A stretch of 64,000 bases of DNA. It comes from Desulfobacterales bacterium. Lineage in GTDB: Bacteria; Desulfobacterota; Desulfobacteria; Desulfobacterales; JAHDSC01. This document shows positions 8,575 to 21,688 of the stretch, in pieces (the first letter of the stretch is position 1; every line of letters begins with the position of its first letter). The notes beneath the pieces are model-generated. The model was not told the origin of the DNA. It searched no databases and was given only the letters and a program-made list of their open reading frames with translations. The stretch spans positions 37,593-101,592 of the forward strand of contig JAHDSC010000018.1 in the NCBI GenBank assembly GCA_018432925.1, in the 5' to 3' direction. The translations under genes and the position numbers were made by a program.

Positions 8575-11082
8575 TTAATTCGTTTGCATCTTAAGTACCA
8601 TCACTCTCCTTGCACTTTCCTCCGTGAGGTGAAAAAGGGTTTTTATAATTTCAAACGGCCGCGCAGTTTCTGCAGAACCGGACCGCATCACGATCTGGAT
8701 TTTATGAGAGCTCATTAACTCAATTTTCTCGACTACCTGTTTCAAGTCGATTTTTTTCACCCGTCCTTTCTTGTTGATACGAGTAAAGAAATATTTTTCA
8801 TTTTTTAAAAACCATTCTATTCTTTGTTCATCAAACAAGTCTTCATCGGATGTGACCGTATAGGTGATTGGCTTAGATTCGTTAGGCACCGGCTTCTCAC
8901 CTGATAGCCGGCATTCATGCACGAATAAACCTTTCGGAAGTTGAGCATTTAAGGCTTTTGCTATCGTGTGCGGTTTTATAATGTCGGGCACGGTTACATA
9001 TAAATTTTCGTCTTCGCTTTCCATACCGATGGGAAGAGAATCTTCAAAAGATATTTTCGGCATGGGATGAAAACCCTCTGAAAATTTAATAGGTATCCCG
9101 GCACGAAACAGTGCGCGCAAAAATATGTTAACAAGTTCAAGGTGTCCGAAATATTTCGCGGAATCTCGCTTGGAAAAAGAAACCTGAACTTTGTTATATG
9201 CGCGGGACACGTTGCTGTTGGTTTCATATGCTTCAACGGTGTTTTCTCTGAAAGGTTCAAAAACTATCGGTTTGATGGCATTAAAATCACAGACCCCACA
9301 AGTGTTACATTCGCCACCCCTGCAGTCCAATGTGATTTTTCCCTCCCAAGCCTTTTCCAGCTCTTTTATTAAAAATGCCTTTGAAACTTTTACATCAATA
9401 TGCTCCCAGGGAAGAGGTTCTTCGATCGCTCGTTTCCTGGTTGTAAAAAATTCGATTTCCACGCCCTCATCGCATAAGGCTTTTTGCCATAACTCGTACT
9501 TAAACCTGTCGCTCCATCCGTCAAATCTGCAACCCTTTTTGTATGCATTAACCAGTAAATGGCTGAGTCGCCGGTCGCCCCTTGCCCAGAGCCCCTCGAG
9601 TATGCTGACTTCCGGATCATTCCATTTAAAATGAATACCCGGCATTTTCAGATTGCTCTTAAGCCATTGAATCTTTTCCTTTGATTCATCCGGCTGGATT
9701 TGAGAAGTCCATTGAAAAGGAGTATGGGGTTTAGGAATAAAGGTTGCTGCACTAACATTTATTTGGCCTTTTCGACCGCTTGTACCGCTTATTTTTCGGA
9801 TTCGATCCACAAGATCAACCAGCGCTTTCAAATCATCATCAGTTTCGCCGGGAAGTCCAATCATAAAATACAGCTTGATAACCTGCCATCCCAGCCTAAA
9901 GGCATCTTTAACCGTATCCAAAATCTCCTTTTCCGTAATGTTTTTATTTAGAATGTTTCTAAGCCTCTGACTTCCCGCTTCAGGCGCAATGGTAAAACCG
10001 GTCTTCCGGACTTTCTTCACCAGATTCATGATTTTCGGCGTCAGTGTTCCGGCGCGAAGCGAAGGCAAGGAAACCGCAATATGTTTTGGCTCACATGGTA
10101 CCATCAGCCTCTCCAGGAGAGGAACGATGCATCCATAGTCCCCCGTACTTAACGATAACAGCGAGATATCGCTGTAACCTGTTGCCTGGATAGCGGTTTC
10201 AAAAATATCAAGAAGTTTTGCCGGCGACCGCTCACGAACCGGTCGGTAAATCATTCCCGCTTGGCAAAATCTGCATCCTCTTGTGCAGCCTCTGGACACC
10301 TCAAGGCGCAGACGATCATGAACCGGTTTCCCATAAGGGATTATTGGATCAACCGGAAATGGTGTTGCATCCAAATCTTCCACAATTCTCCTCGTAACCG
10401 ATTGATAATTTGAAAGCTTCGGTATAAGGGTCTGGAAACCAAATTGATCAAATTGGGGCGTGAAAAAAGCCGGTATATAAACCCCTTCAATTTCCGACCA
10501 CATTTTCAAAAGCGTTTCTTTGTCGCCAAAATTTTCACGCCATTTGATGAAGGTGTTTGACAATTCCAATATCGCCGTTTCTCCGTCTCCAACCAAAATC
10601 GCATCAAAAAAATCGGCAAAAGGCTCCGGATTGCAAGCACAGGGGCCGCCCGCAATAATCATCGGAAAAGAAAGATTCCGCTGGGAAGCATAAAAGGGAA
10701 TTTTGGCAAGATCCAGAATACCAAGCATATTCGTGAGATTAAGTTCGTACAGGAGGCTGAACCCGATGATATCGAATTTTGCAAGCGGTTTGTGTGACTC
10801 GAGCGAAAAAATCGGAAGATCATTTTTCTTCAAATAACCCTGCATGTCCATCCCCGGTGAAAATACTCTTTCAGCTGCAATCTCCGGATGATTATTTAAA
10901 ATGGAATATAATATCTGAAGGCCCAAATGAGATGTGCCGATTTCGTAAAGATCCGGAAACGCAAGGGCAACGGACAATTTAACCTTAAGGTCATCCTTTT
11001 TAACGCTGTTGATTTCGGAACCTAAATATCGGCTCGGCCGCTCAACGAGTGGCAAGATGTCTTGAATGGTTTTCATACTCAT
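8575..11082 (-). CDS. B12-binding/radical SAM protein fused to DUF2344
   Basis: 835 residues. The first part resembles the B12-binding-like N-terminus of the TIGR03960 family (GTSHLGLQILYSILNN, IIAGGPCACNPEPFADFF). The central radical SAM domain has the cluster motif RGCTRGCRFCQAGMIYRP. The last third, from about residue 630 (VQVSFSKRDSAKYFGHLEL), matches the DUF2344/TIGR03936 domain. A four-cysteine patch, CRGGECNTCGVC, precedes it. In many anaerobes the two halves are separate or fused genes; the reaction is unknown, though an RNA or protein modification role is often assumed. It is transcribed away from htrA, with 77 bp between the two starts. Confidence 0.88.
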   Translation of the reverse strand: MSMKTIQDILPLVERPSRYLGSEINSVKKDDLKVKLSVALAFPDLYEIGTSHLGLQILYSILNNHPEIAAERVFSPGMDMQGYLKKNDLPIFSLESHKPLAKFDIIGFSLLYELNLTNMLGILDLAKIPFYASQRNLSFPMIIAGGPCACNPEPFADFFDAILVGDGETAILELSNTFIKWRENFGDKETLLKMWSEIEGVYIPAFFTPQFDQFGFQTLIPKLSNYQSVTRRIVEDLDATPFPVDPIIPYGKPVHDRLRLEVSRGCTRGCRFCQAGMIYRPVRERSPAKLLDIFETAIQATGYSDISLLSLSTGDYGCIVPLLERLMVPCEPKHIAVSLPSLRAGTLTPKIMNLVKKVRKTGFTIAPEAGSQRLRNILNKNITEKEILDTVKDAFRLGWQVIKLYFMIGLPGETDDDLKALVDLVDRIRKISGTSGRKGQINVSAATFIPKPHTPFQWTSQIQPDESKEKIQWLKSNLKMPGIHFKWNDPEVSILEGLWARGDRRLSHLLVNAYKKGCRFDGWSDRFKYELWQKALCDEGVEIEFFTTRKRAIEEPLPWEHIDVKVSKAFLIKELEKAWEGKITLDCRGGECNTCGVCDFNAIKPIVFEPFRENTVEAYETNSNVSRAYNKVQVSFSKRDSAKYFGHLELVNIFLRALFRAGIPIKFSEGFHPMPKISFEDSLPIGMESEDENLYVTVPDIIKPHTIAKALNAQLPKGLFVHECRLSGEKPVPNESKPITYTVTSDEDLFDEQRIEWFLKNEKYFFTRINKKGRVKKIDLKQVVEKIELMSSHKIQIVMRSGSAETARPFEIIKTLFHLTEESARRVMVLKMQTN

Positions 11083-11159
11083 GATATATTTTCTTGAGAA
11101 AATGGGTTAGGTCATGGCCGGAAAAATCGATTTGAAAAGAAAAATCTCTTAAAATTTAA

Positions 11160-12575
11160 ATGTTAAAGCTAATATCACATTTCAACAAAAAAATAACGAT
11201 TTCAATAACTAGCTTTTATTCTTTTTTTACCATTATTTTTTTTGTACCTTCTGTTGCCCTCGGTGTGGAATATAACCGTGAAAATGCCGTTGTAAAAGCG
11301 GTTCGAAAGGTGAGCCCCGCAGTTGTTAATATAAGCTTGGAATATGAAGTAAAACAACACGTTAATCCATTTTCTGGATTCGGCATGGATCCATTCTTTG
11401 ATTCCTTTTTTAAAGACTTCTTCGATCCCGGTTCGGAACGAAGACATAAAACAACCAGCCTGGGATCAGGTGTCATCATTGATGGTGAACGGGGTTTTAT
11501 TCTTACAAATTCACATGTTATTACCAGATCCGCAAAAATCAAGGTGGTTTTGAAAGACGAGCGTGACTTTGAAACCCGCATTGTGGGTGCCGACCCTGAT
11601 TCCGATCTTGCAGTGTTGCGCGTTGATTCACAAACACCGCTTCCTGCGATTAGCATGGGTAATTCCGATGATCTTATGATTGGTGAGACCGTGATCGCTA
11701 TCGGCAATCCTTTCGGCTTTTCGAACACCGTCACGACCGGCGTCATAAGCGCCCTGAACCGCAGTCTTAGAACCGAGGACAGAGAATATCATGATTTTAT
11801 TCAGACTGACGCTTCCATTAACCCCGGAAACAGTGGAGGTCCCCTTCTTAACATAAACGGAGAGCTGATCGGAATCAATACCGCAATATATGCAAAAGCC
11901 CAAGGAATCGGGTTTGCTATACCTATCAATAAGGCGAAAAAAATTATATCGGATTTAATCAAATATGGAGAGGTCGTCCCCGCATGGATCGGTATTACGG
12001 TCCGGGAACTGGATCCAGGGATGGCCCACTACCTGAAATTATCTTCATATAAAGGCCTCGTTGTCAAAGAAGTTGAACCAACCAGTCCCGCTCACAAAGA
12101 AGGAATTTTAAAGGGAGACATCCTTTTTTCAATCGATGGCCGAAAAATCATATCCGTTAAAGACTACCAGACGGTAATGAAGGAATTTACAGCCGGTGAC
12201 AAATTAAACTTGGAAATATTTCGAAACGGCAAACGAAATATAGTTACGATAACATCCGATGTGTTTCCCTTAGATTTATCGCAGGACCTTGCATACAAGC
12301 TTCTCGGGATAAAAGTGGAAGATTTGACAAGTGATAACCCTCTCAAATATAAAACCAAACTGGAAGAAGGGGCCGCTATTTCGGAAATTAACAGCCGGTC
12401 TTATCTTGCCCGAATCGGAGTAAAAACCGGAGACATCATACGACAACTGGATGACATTCGAATCAATAACACGATGGATTTTAAGAAGGCAATTATAAAA
12501 TACCGCCAAAAGCCATCCGTGGTTATTCTTTTACAACGGGGAGATGAAGGATATTATATCACCGTAAAGCTATAA
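11160..12575 (+). CDS. HtrA/DegP-type periplasmic serine protease
   Basis: 471 residues with a hydrophobic N-terminus (about 1-35) that looks like a signal peptide or anchor. The trypsin-like domain has His119 (TNSHVI), Asp149 (DSDLAVL) and Ser225 (NPGNSGGPLL), a complete catalytic triad. Two PDZ domains follow, near 265-350 and 370-465. Family members degrade or refold damaged envelope proteins. The loop between the mature start and the His motif contains a Phe/Asp-rich stretch (MDPFFDSFFKDFF), usual in DegP LA loops. It appears monocistronic; asnS follows after a 330-bp gap holding a palindromic element. Confidence 0.95.
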   Translation: MLKLISHFNKKITISITSFYSFFTIIFFVPSVALGVEYNRENAVVKAVRKVSPAVVNISLEYEVKQHVNPFSGFGMDPFFDSFFKDFFDPGSERRHKTTSLGSGVIIDGERGFILTNSHVITRSAKIKVVLKDERDFETRIVGADPDSDLAVLRVDSQTPLPAISMGNSDDLMIGETVIAIGNPFGFSNTVTTGVISALNRSLRTEDREYHDFIQTDASINPGNSGGPLLNINGELIGINTAIYAKAQGIGFAIPINKAKKIISDLIKYGEVVPAWIGITVRELDPGMAHYLKLSSYKGLVVKEVEPTSPAHKEGILKGDILFSIDGRKIISVKDYQTVMKEFTAGDKLNLEIFRNGKRNIVTITSDVFPLDLSQDLAYKLLGIKVEDLTSDNPLKYKTKLEEGAAISEINSRSYLARIGVKTGDIIRQLDDIRINNTMDFKKAIIKYRQKPSVVILLQRGDEGYYITVKL

Positions 12576-12752
12576 AGAAGAGCCTTGCCGGGCGATGAGG
12601 ATTTTTTGCTCAGTTGCGACCTAATTTTCGATCCCGCGGGTTAATATTTTTTCCTTAACCATATTTGTGCCGGATGCACAGGTGTAGGCATTCGGCAATA
12701 CTCCTTATTGTCCGAGTCAGCGAATATCGTATATTGGAAATCGTTTTAAAGT

Positions 12753-12873
12753 GAAACTCCCCGCCTTAAAAGGCGGGGCTTCTTGAAAAGGGCAAGGCGG
12801 GGGATTGCATCCCCCATACTCCTGCACCGCATTCATCCCCGCCATAAATGGCGGGGTATTCTGCGGGAGTTTC
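12753..12873. repeat. 121-bp multi-hairpin palindromic element
   Basis: The ends pair as GAAACTCCC (12753-12761) and GGGAGTTTC (12865-12873). Inside are three perfect hairpins: CCCCGCCTT-AA-AAGGCGGGG at 12759-12778, GGGGGAT-TGC-ATCCCCC at 12799-12815, and CCCCGCCAT-AA-ATGGCGGGG at 12837-12856. No T-run follows any of them on the plus strand, so a plain htrA terminator is unlikely. Nested palindromes of this type resemble non-autonomous relatives of IS200/IS605-family elements. One of the hairpins recurs at 20730-20749. The rest of the 12576-12904 gap holds nothing I recognise. Confidence 0.7.
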
Positions 12874-12904
12874 ATAAAACTTAATTGAATGACAGGAAGC
12901 CGGC

Positions 12905-14287
12905 GTGAACCGAACGAAAATATTACGACTTATACAATCAGACACTCCTATGAATGCCGTTTGCATAACAGGATGGGTCCGAACCAAGCGAGATTCAAAA
13001 GAATTTTCTTTTATCGAAGTAAATGATGGATCATGCCTGAAAAACATGCAGGTGATCGCTGGCAATACTCTATCCAATTACGACGATATTAAGAGACTTA
13101 AAACCGGATCTGCTGTCACTGTGACCGGTAACATGGTGGCATCGCAAGGAAAAGGACAGAAATGGGAAATTCAGGCTGATCGGTTACATATCATCAGCCT
13201 GACGGATGATTCGTATCCTTTGCAAAAAAAACGCCATAGTGACGAGTTCTTGAGAGATCTTGCTCATCTGAGACCCAGGACCAATAAATACGGAGCCCTA
13301 TTTCGCATCCGATCGGAGCTTTCGTATGCCGTGCACAAGTTTTTCAGGGACAGGGGTTTCATTCATATCCATACTCCTATTATTACCGGTTTAGACTGCG
13401 AGGGAGCCGGAGAATTGTTTAAAGTCACAACCCTTGATCTTGAGAATCTTCAAAAAAAATGCGGGAAAATAGACTATACTGTTGATTTTTTTGGAAAAGA
13501 GGCAAATCTAACGGTTTCCGGTCAATTATCAGCTGAAATGTTTGCCTTAGCCTTGGGGGATGTTTACACATTCGGCCCGACATTTAGAGCAGAAAACTCA
13601 AATACCAGAAGACATGCTGCCGAGTTCTGGATGGTTGAACCGGAGATGGCATTTTGTGACTTGGAAGGGGACATGGCCCTCTCCGAAGAAATGGTAAAGT
13701 ATCTGACGGCTTATATATTGAATACATGCCAAGAGGATCTGGAAATCTTCACCAAGTTCGTGGACAAAAGCCTCCTTTCGACTTTGGAAAACATTGCCAA
13801 TTCCGACTATATCCGGTTGCCCTATGAAACCTCGATAGAAATTTTAAAACGATCTGGAAAATCTTTTGAATACCCGATTGATTTTGGGAAGGACCTCCAG
13901 TCCGAACACGAGAGGTATCTCACCGAGCAATATTTTAAAAAACCCGTAATTATTTTTAATTTTCCCAAAGAGACAAAACCATTTTACATGAGATTAAACG
14001 ATGATCTCAAGACCGTGGCGGCAATGGACGTTCTTGTACCGGGTATCGGGGAAATAATCGGAGGGAGCCAGCGTGAGGAAAGATTGGATATATTGGAATC
14101 AAGAATGCAGGAAATGAATCTGTCTCAAGAAAAATACTGGTGGTATATGGATTCTCGAAAATTTGGCTCGGTTCCTCATAGTGGTTTTGGCCTTGGATTT
14201 GAACGCTTGTTGATGCTTTTAACAGGAGTGAGTAATATCAGAGATGTCATACCCTTTCCCCGAACACCGAACAGCATAGAATTTTAG
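12905..14287 (+). CDS. asnS: Asparaginyl-tRNA synthetase
   Basis: 460 residues, the normal AsnRS length. The N-terminal OB-fold anticodon-binding domain (VCITGWVRTKRDSKEFSFIE) is followed by the class II catalytic domain. Motif 2 lies around TFRAENSNTRRHAAEFWMVE, GGSQREERL is present, and motif 3 reads SGFGLGFERLLMLLTG. It charges tRNA-Asn with asparagine in the cytoplasm. The start is GTG at 12905 with AGGA about 9 bp upstream; the frame then reads MNRTKILRLI. It ends 35 bp from the convergent gyrB. Confidence 0.97.
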   Translation: MNRTKILRLIQSDTPMNAVCITGWVRTKRDSKEFSFIEVNDGSCLKNMQVIAGNTLSNYDDIKRLKTGSAVTVTGNMVASQGKGQKWEIQADRLHIISLTDDSYPLQKKRHSDEFLRDLAHLRPRTNKYGALFRIRSELSYAVHKFFRDRGFIHIHTPIITGLDCEGAGELFKVTTLDLENLQKKCGKIDYTVDFFGKEANLTVSGQLSAEMFALALGDVYTFGPTFRAENSNTRRHAAEFWMVEPEMAFCDLEGDMALSEEMVKYLTAYILNTCQEDLEIFTKFVDKSLLSTLENIANSDYIRLPYETSIEILKRSGKSFEYPIDFGKDLQSEHERYLTEQYFKKPVIIFNFPKETKPFYMRLNDDLKTVAAMDVLVPGIGEIIGGSQREERLDILESRMQEMNLSQEKYWWYMDSRKFGSVPHSGFGLGFERLLMLLTGVSNIRDVIPFPRTPNSIEF

Positions 14288-14321
14288 AAAAAGAGTTGTT
14301 TTCACCATTGATCCTAGCGGT

Positions 14322-17875
<3,554 letters not shown>

Positions 17876-18105
17876 ATATTTTCCTTATTGTTATCTATAA
17901 ATTGTAAAATTAATAATAAGAGTTGTTGATATTGATTATAATTTTTTAACCATTAAATATTATGGAAAAATATAATGTGAGAATAACAAAAAAACATCGA
18001 AACAGATTTCTTATAAAAAGCAAGTTATAAACAATACAAAACAATCAAGGTTGAAAAATAGGCATTTATTGACAAAATATCAACGTTAAAACGAATGATC
18101 TCTAT
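17876..18105. other. AT-rich intergenic region upstream of dnaN
   Basis: A strongly AT-rich 230-bp stretch that must hold the dnaN-gyrB promoter. Two sequences differ by one base from the DnaA box TTATNCACA (TTATAAACA and TTATTGACA), and one (TTATCTATA) by two. Near-matches are expected by chance in such AT-rich DNA, so an origin is only a possibility. Confidence 0.3.
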
Positions 18106-18630
18106 TTATTGCTGTATCCAGCGTTTCAAGGAAATTCGAATGGTATTGTTCCAGTCTATCGAAACCCTTTTATGTATAAATTGCCCATATAGGCTGTCTA
18201 TCAATTGGATTACTTTATAATAAAAAAAAGATTTTTCAATAATTGCATTTTCGATATCTTCTTTTAATTCAATTTGGCTTGAATTCGGAATCTTCAGGTT
18301 TGCGATACTGAGGCTTTCACCCTTAACAGTAAAATTCCATTCTTGATCTCCTTCCTTGTAAGAAAGATTGAGCTCGGTTACCACAGCCCCCTTTTCCAAT
18401 GACAGCATTCCTTCCTCAAGACCTGCATCATCACCTTTTATGGTGATGGTTTCCATGCTGTCGCCGATCCTGTTTTCAAGGACAATTCGATTTCCGATTT
18501 CAAGAGATACACTTTCGTTTTCAGAATTTTTTAATATGTCAGGTTCGTTTTCGATAGAGTACCAGAGCCACGTCAGGAATTCATGCCCTAAAAACTTAAA
18601 ACGGTTATAGGACACAGCTACATCAAGCAT
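18106..18630 (-). CDS. Conserved hypothetical protein paired with the RdgC-like gene
   Basis: 174 residues, unrecognised as a named family. The sequence is acidic and mostly soluble-looking, with SYNRFKFLGHEFLTWLWY near the start and two beta-rich stretches (ETITIKGDDAGLEEGMLS, VVTELNLSYKEGDQEWNFT). There is no signal peptide or membrane segment. It starts 3 bp after the RdgC-like gene ends, so the two almost certainly form an operon. A role alongside that protein in DNA metabolism is a guess from position only. Confidence 0.75.
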   Translation of the reverse strand: MLDVAVSYNRFKFLGHEFLTWLWYSIENEPDILKNSENESVSLEIGNRIVLENRIGDSMETITIKGDDAGLEEGMLSLEKGAVVTELNLSYKEGDQEWNFTVKGESLSIANLKIPNSSQIELKEDIENAIIEKSFFYYKVIQLIDSLYGQFIHKRVSIDWNNTIRISLKRWIQQ

Positions 18631-18633
18631 CGG

Positions 18634-19248
18634 TTACCCCGCAAATTTTGTTGGAGAAAGCTGAGACAAGGCATCGCGTTCCGTCGGTGAAAGACCCGCC
18701 ATCAACTCCCCGAAGGTATAAGGAAAAAGCCTGATAAGGGTTAGTTTGAATGACTTTGAAAACAAGGTCTCCAGTTCTTCGTTGGGAGACTTTAGGTTTG
18801 AAAAGAACCACAATGAAGATTCTTCATAGTTCCAGATCAAATCGTATATATTCGGCGTTGCCGGGATTCGTAATCCAAGGACTTTTGCGACACGTTCTTT
18901 AATTAATTTTTTTTCATTTTTTGATAAATAGACCTGTCCCTTTTCTGAGAGTTCTTTCTCCATTTCAATGGCGCAATATTTTTTTATCAGCTTTGAAGAA
19001 ATGGTTTTCTTATCAATTCTCATTGAAAAGATAAAATGATCGCCGATTGAAAAACTGGACCCATCGAAATCAGGCTTGAAGGGATTACCGAAGGAAGTCC
19101 ATCCGACAGATCTTTCAGAAACATCCTCATCGATTTCTATAATGGCATTTTTTTTAAGAGCGCCGGATACGGTTTCGATAACAGGCGCTGATAGTTTTCC
19201 CTCTACTTTATAGCGTGTGATGGATACTCTGGATGATAATAAACCCAT
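18634..19248 (-). CDS. RdgC-like recombination-associated protein (short form)
   Basis: 204 residues, shorter than the ~300 residues of gammaproteobacterial RdgC. It resembles deltaproteobacterial proteins annotated as RdgC, with MGLLSSRVSITRYKVEGKL at the start, SVGWTSFGNPF, LRIPATPNIYDLIWNYE and LTLIRLFPYTFGELMAGL. RdgC forms a ring around double-stranded DNA and modulates RecA in E. coli. Whether this short form does the same is unknown. It is the first gene of a two-gene minus-strand operon upstream of dnaN-gyrB. Family assignment rests on recalled sequence resemblance. Confidence 0.7.
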   Translation of the reverse strand: MGLLSSRVSITRYKVEGKLSAPVIETVSGALKKNAIIEIDEDVSERSVGWTSFGNPFKPDFDGSSFSIGDHFIFSMRIDKKTISSKLIKKYCAIEMEKELSEKGQVYLSKNEKKLIKERVAKVLGLRIPATPNIYDLIWNYEESSLWFFSNLKSPNEELETLFSKSFKLTLIRLFPYTFGELMAGLSPTERDALSQLSPTKFAG

Positions 19249-19464
19249 GCTTATGTCCTATGGTACCAAAAAAATGAAGGCGAGGATAAAATCATGTTAC
19301 ATCTGTTACCGGATAATCTAAATTTGATAATTATATTTTATTACCTTAGGAGTTACAAGAATTTTCTCAAAATTACCGATGACCTTTTATCTTGCCGCAT
19401 TAAGGATAAGATGTTATTATTTCAAAATATTTTTAACTAAACTGACATTTGGAGATATTGGAAA

Positions 19465-20502
19465 ATGAAACTTGGATTGATTGGTCTCCCCGGATCGGGC
19501 AAAACAACCATATTTGAAGCATTAACCCAAAATGTTTTGGATTCGTTAAACAAGAAAGAAAACCGGGTAGGAACCATAAAAGTCCCAGACAAGCGACTGG
19601 ACGTACTGAGCGGGATGTATCAACCGAAAAAAACCACAAATGCACAGGTAGAATATTTTCTGCCGGGTATGATGGATAAAAATAAAGATAAAACGAAAGA
19701 TCCGACCGGATGGATCCAAATCCGAGAATGTGATGCCCTTATCCATGTTATCAGAAATTTTGGGATATACGGTTCTGAAAAACCCTCTCCCCGCAAAGAC
19801 TTTCAGGAAATCGACATGGAACTGATTCTTGCGGACCTCATTGTTGTTGAAAAGCGCTTGGAACGCCTAAAACTGGACCGAAAAAGGGGGAAAAAAACCG
19901 ATCAGGAGGAGTTTCCGATTCTCAAAGAATGTCTTGAAACCCTTGAAAATGAAATTCCTCTGCGAAAGAATAAAGAGCTGGCCGATTCTCATCTTTTGAG
20001 GGGTTATGCTTTTCTTTCCGCTAAACCAATGCTTGTCCTTTTTAACAACGATGATGAGAACAACAGCATACCGGATAATACGAACAGTTTAACATCTACG
20101 GAAAATTGCGGCATTATAAGGGGAAAACTCGAACATGAGCTTGCTCAGATGACAAGTGAAGATGCACAGGATTTCCTTAAAGAGTTTAACATCGCTTCAT
20201 CCGCTAGAGACAGGGTTATTCATCAATCTTATAAAATTTTAGGTTTGATATCTTTTTTTACGGTTGGTCCAGATGAAGTGAAGGCATGGACTATAAAAAA
20301 GGGGACCAGCGCCGTTGATGCTGCAGGGGCGATTCATTCGGATATCAAAAAGGGTTTCATCTGTGCAGAGGTTCTATCTTATGAGGACTTGATGAATGCA
20401 GGCTCTTACCAGGAGGCGAAGAAAAAAGGTACCGTCAGACTGGAAGGGAAAACCTACGATGTGCTGGATGGTGACATAATAAATTTTCGTTTTAACATTT
20501 GA
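19465..20502 (+). CDS. YchF/Obg-like GTPase, divergent form
   Basis: 345 residues. The P-loop GLPGSGKTT is at 7-15. The C-terminal TGS region is clearly YchF-like: FFTVGPDEVKAWTI, AAGAIHSDIKKGF and DGDIINFRFNI. In standard YchF the switch II motif is DIAGLVKGAS. Here the equivalent stretch reads YFLPGMMDKNKDK, so the usual aspartate and glycine context is gone. YchF proteins bind ATP in preference to GTP and associate with ribosomes. This is probably a divergent paralogue; nucleotide hydrolysis cannot be assumed. A good terminator follows, so it is likely monocistronic. Confidence 0.85.
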   Translation: MKLGLIGLPGSGKTTIFEALTQNVLDSLNKKENRVGTIKVPDKRLDVLSGMYQPKKTTNAQVEYFLPGMMDKNKDKTKDPTGWIQIRECDALIHVIRNFGIYGSEKPSPRKDFQEIDMELILADLIVVEKRLERLKLDRKRGKKTDQEEFPILKECLETLENEIPLRKNKELADSHLLRGYAFLSAKPMLVLFNNDDENNSIPDNTNSLTSTENCGIIRGKLEHELAQMTSEDAQDFLKEFNIASSARDRVIHQSYKILGLISFFTVGPDEVKAWTIKKGTSAVDAAGAIHSDIKKGFICAEVLSYEDLMNAGSYQEAKKKGTVRLEGKTYDVLDGDIINFRFNI

Positions 20503-20528
20503 TAAGTCACTTCAAGAAATGTGCATGG

Positions 20529-20554
20529 CTGCCATCCAGGGAGATGGCAGTTTT
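20529..20554 (+). terminator. Rho-independent terminator after the YchF-like gene
   Basis: CTGCCATC (20529-20536) and GATGGCAG (20543-20550) form an 8-bp perfect stem with a 6-base loop, followed by TTTTC. It lies 27 bp after the stop codon. Confidence 0.75.
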
Positions 20555-20729
20555 CATTCCAAACGGCTTCTTATTTTCATGTAAACAATCCCTTGTCTTG
20601 CTGCAATTGCATGGAAGAATATAAGAATTGTTTTTTTATATTCAATTTGTGCCTATTCCTGTGATTTCGGTCACCTGGTATGAAACCACTTTGCAATACA
20701 GATCCTTTATGAAAAGTATGAGGCGAGTA

Positions 20730-20749
20730 CCCCGCCTTTTAAGGCGGGG
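20730..20749. repeat. Second copy of the CCCCGCCTT/AAGGCGGGG palindrome
   Basis: CCCCGCCTT-TT-AAGGCGGGG has the same 9-bp arms as the hairpin at 12759-12778. A partial GGGCGGGAG follows at 20762-20770, like the end of the longer element. It sits between convergent genes, so it may also act as a bidirectional terminator. Confidence 0.6.
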
Positions 20750-20781
20750 ATAATTTATTCAGGGCGGGAGCGCTTTGACCT

Positions 20782-21330
20782 TCATGAGGTCGCGGTTTGA
20801 TTGTAAGCGGAATATCCAACCGGTTTGCCACCCGTTTCCTTCAATAATCTTTTGGCGATTCGTTTCGATTGAATGAGTTCATCATTGGTTAAACGCAGCC
20901 GGGCAGATACATATTCGGCGAACATCCGATAGAGCAATAGCAAAAAGTTTGCCTTTTCATCTTCCGAGCCAAGTCGGTTTGTTGCCGAGGTATCAACCGC
21001 AAGGCATACTATCTTTCCTTCTGCATAAACCGATGCAGATCTTCCCAAACCGTCAAGTATTCTCATTTCACCGAAAATCTCTCCTATTTTATCGAAAATG
21101 CCGATTTCAACCTTTTCTTTTTCCACCCGTATTTTACCGGATAAGAGAAAGAAAAGCCATGGATCCATATCTCCCTCTTTTATAATGAGTTCTCCATGTG
21201 AATATTCTCTTATCTTGCTGAGCCGAAGCAGTTGTCGAAGACTCTTTGTTTCGAAATTTTTCAATGGGGGAATCGATAAGAGCTTTTGAATGTTTTGAAT
21301 GTTATCTTTAAGAAACTTGGATTCAATCAT
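20782..21330 (-). CDS. Cyclic nucleotide-binding domain protein
   Basis: 182 residues, essentially one Crp-type cNMP-binding domain: ELIIKEGDMDPWLFFLLSGKIRV, then IGEIFGEMRILDGLGRSASVYA, the phosphate-binding cassette region. The usual RSA of the cassette is present within GRSASV. A C-terminal helix follows (RMFAEYVSARLRLTNDEL), but there is no helix-turn-helix, so it is not a Crp-like transcription factor by itself. It may be a stand-alone sensor acting on a partner. It stands apart from the next minus-strand gene by 358 bp in which I see no gene. Confidence 0.85.
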   Translation of the reverse strand: MIESKFLKDNIQNIQKLLSIPPLKNFETKSLRQLLRLSKIREYSHGELIIKEGDMDPWLFFLLSGKIRVEKEKVEIGIFDKIGEIFGEMRILDGLGRSASVYAEGKIVCLAVDTSATNRLGSEDEKANFLLLLYRMFAEYVSARLRLTNDELIQSKRIAKRLLKETGGKPVGYSAYNQTATS

Positions 21331-21688
21331 GCTGACCTCTTATAAAGAAAAACATTTCCGTGTTTGGATATTCGATATTTCTGATCGTGCGGTTTCCCTT
21401 GGTGGAACCGCAATTGATATTAAAATTGGAGGCCCGTTTCGTTTCGAAGGGCCTTATAAAAGCGTATGCTTGGAAACGTACAAAATTGGCCTTTACATTT
21501 TATATCGGGAAATACCGTAAAGAAGATAAGGATAAATTAACGCCGGAATCGGAAATTCTCGAGTTTTTATATCATGGATTCTTTCTTTTCGTTCGACATG
21601 AAAAACGCATTGAAGGTTGGAACGGCTTTTCAGTTGCTCTTTATCTGGTTTGAAAGCCATTTTCATGGAATTGAAATATAATTTCGTT

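Noticed and set aside
21360..21653. 97-codon plus-strand frame upstream of the cNMP-binding gene
   Set aside because: No motif, no ribosome-binding site, and an overlapping frame of similar quality; probably chance.
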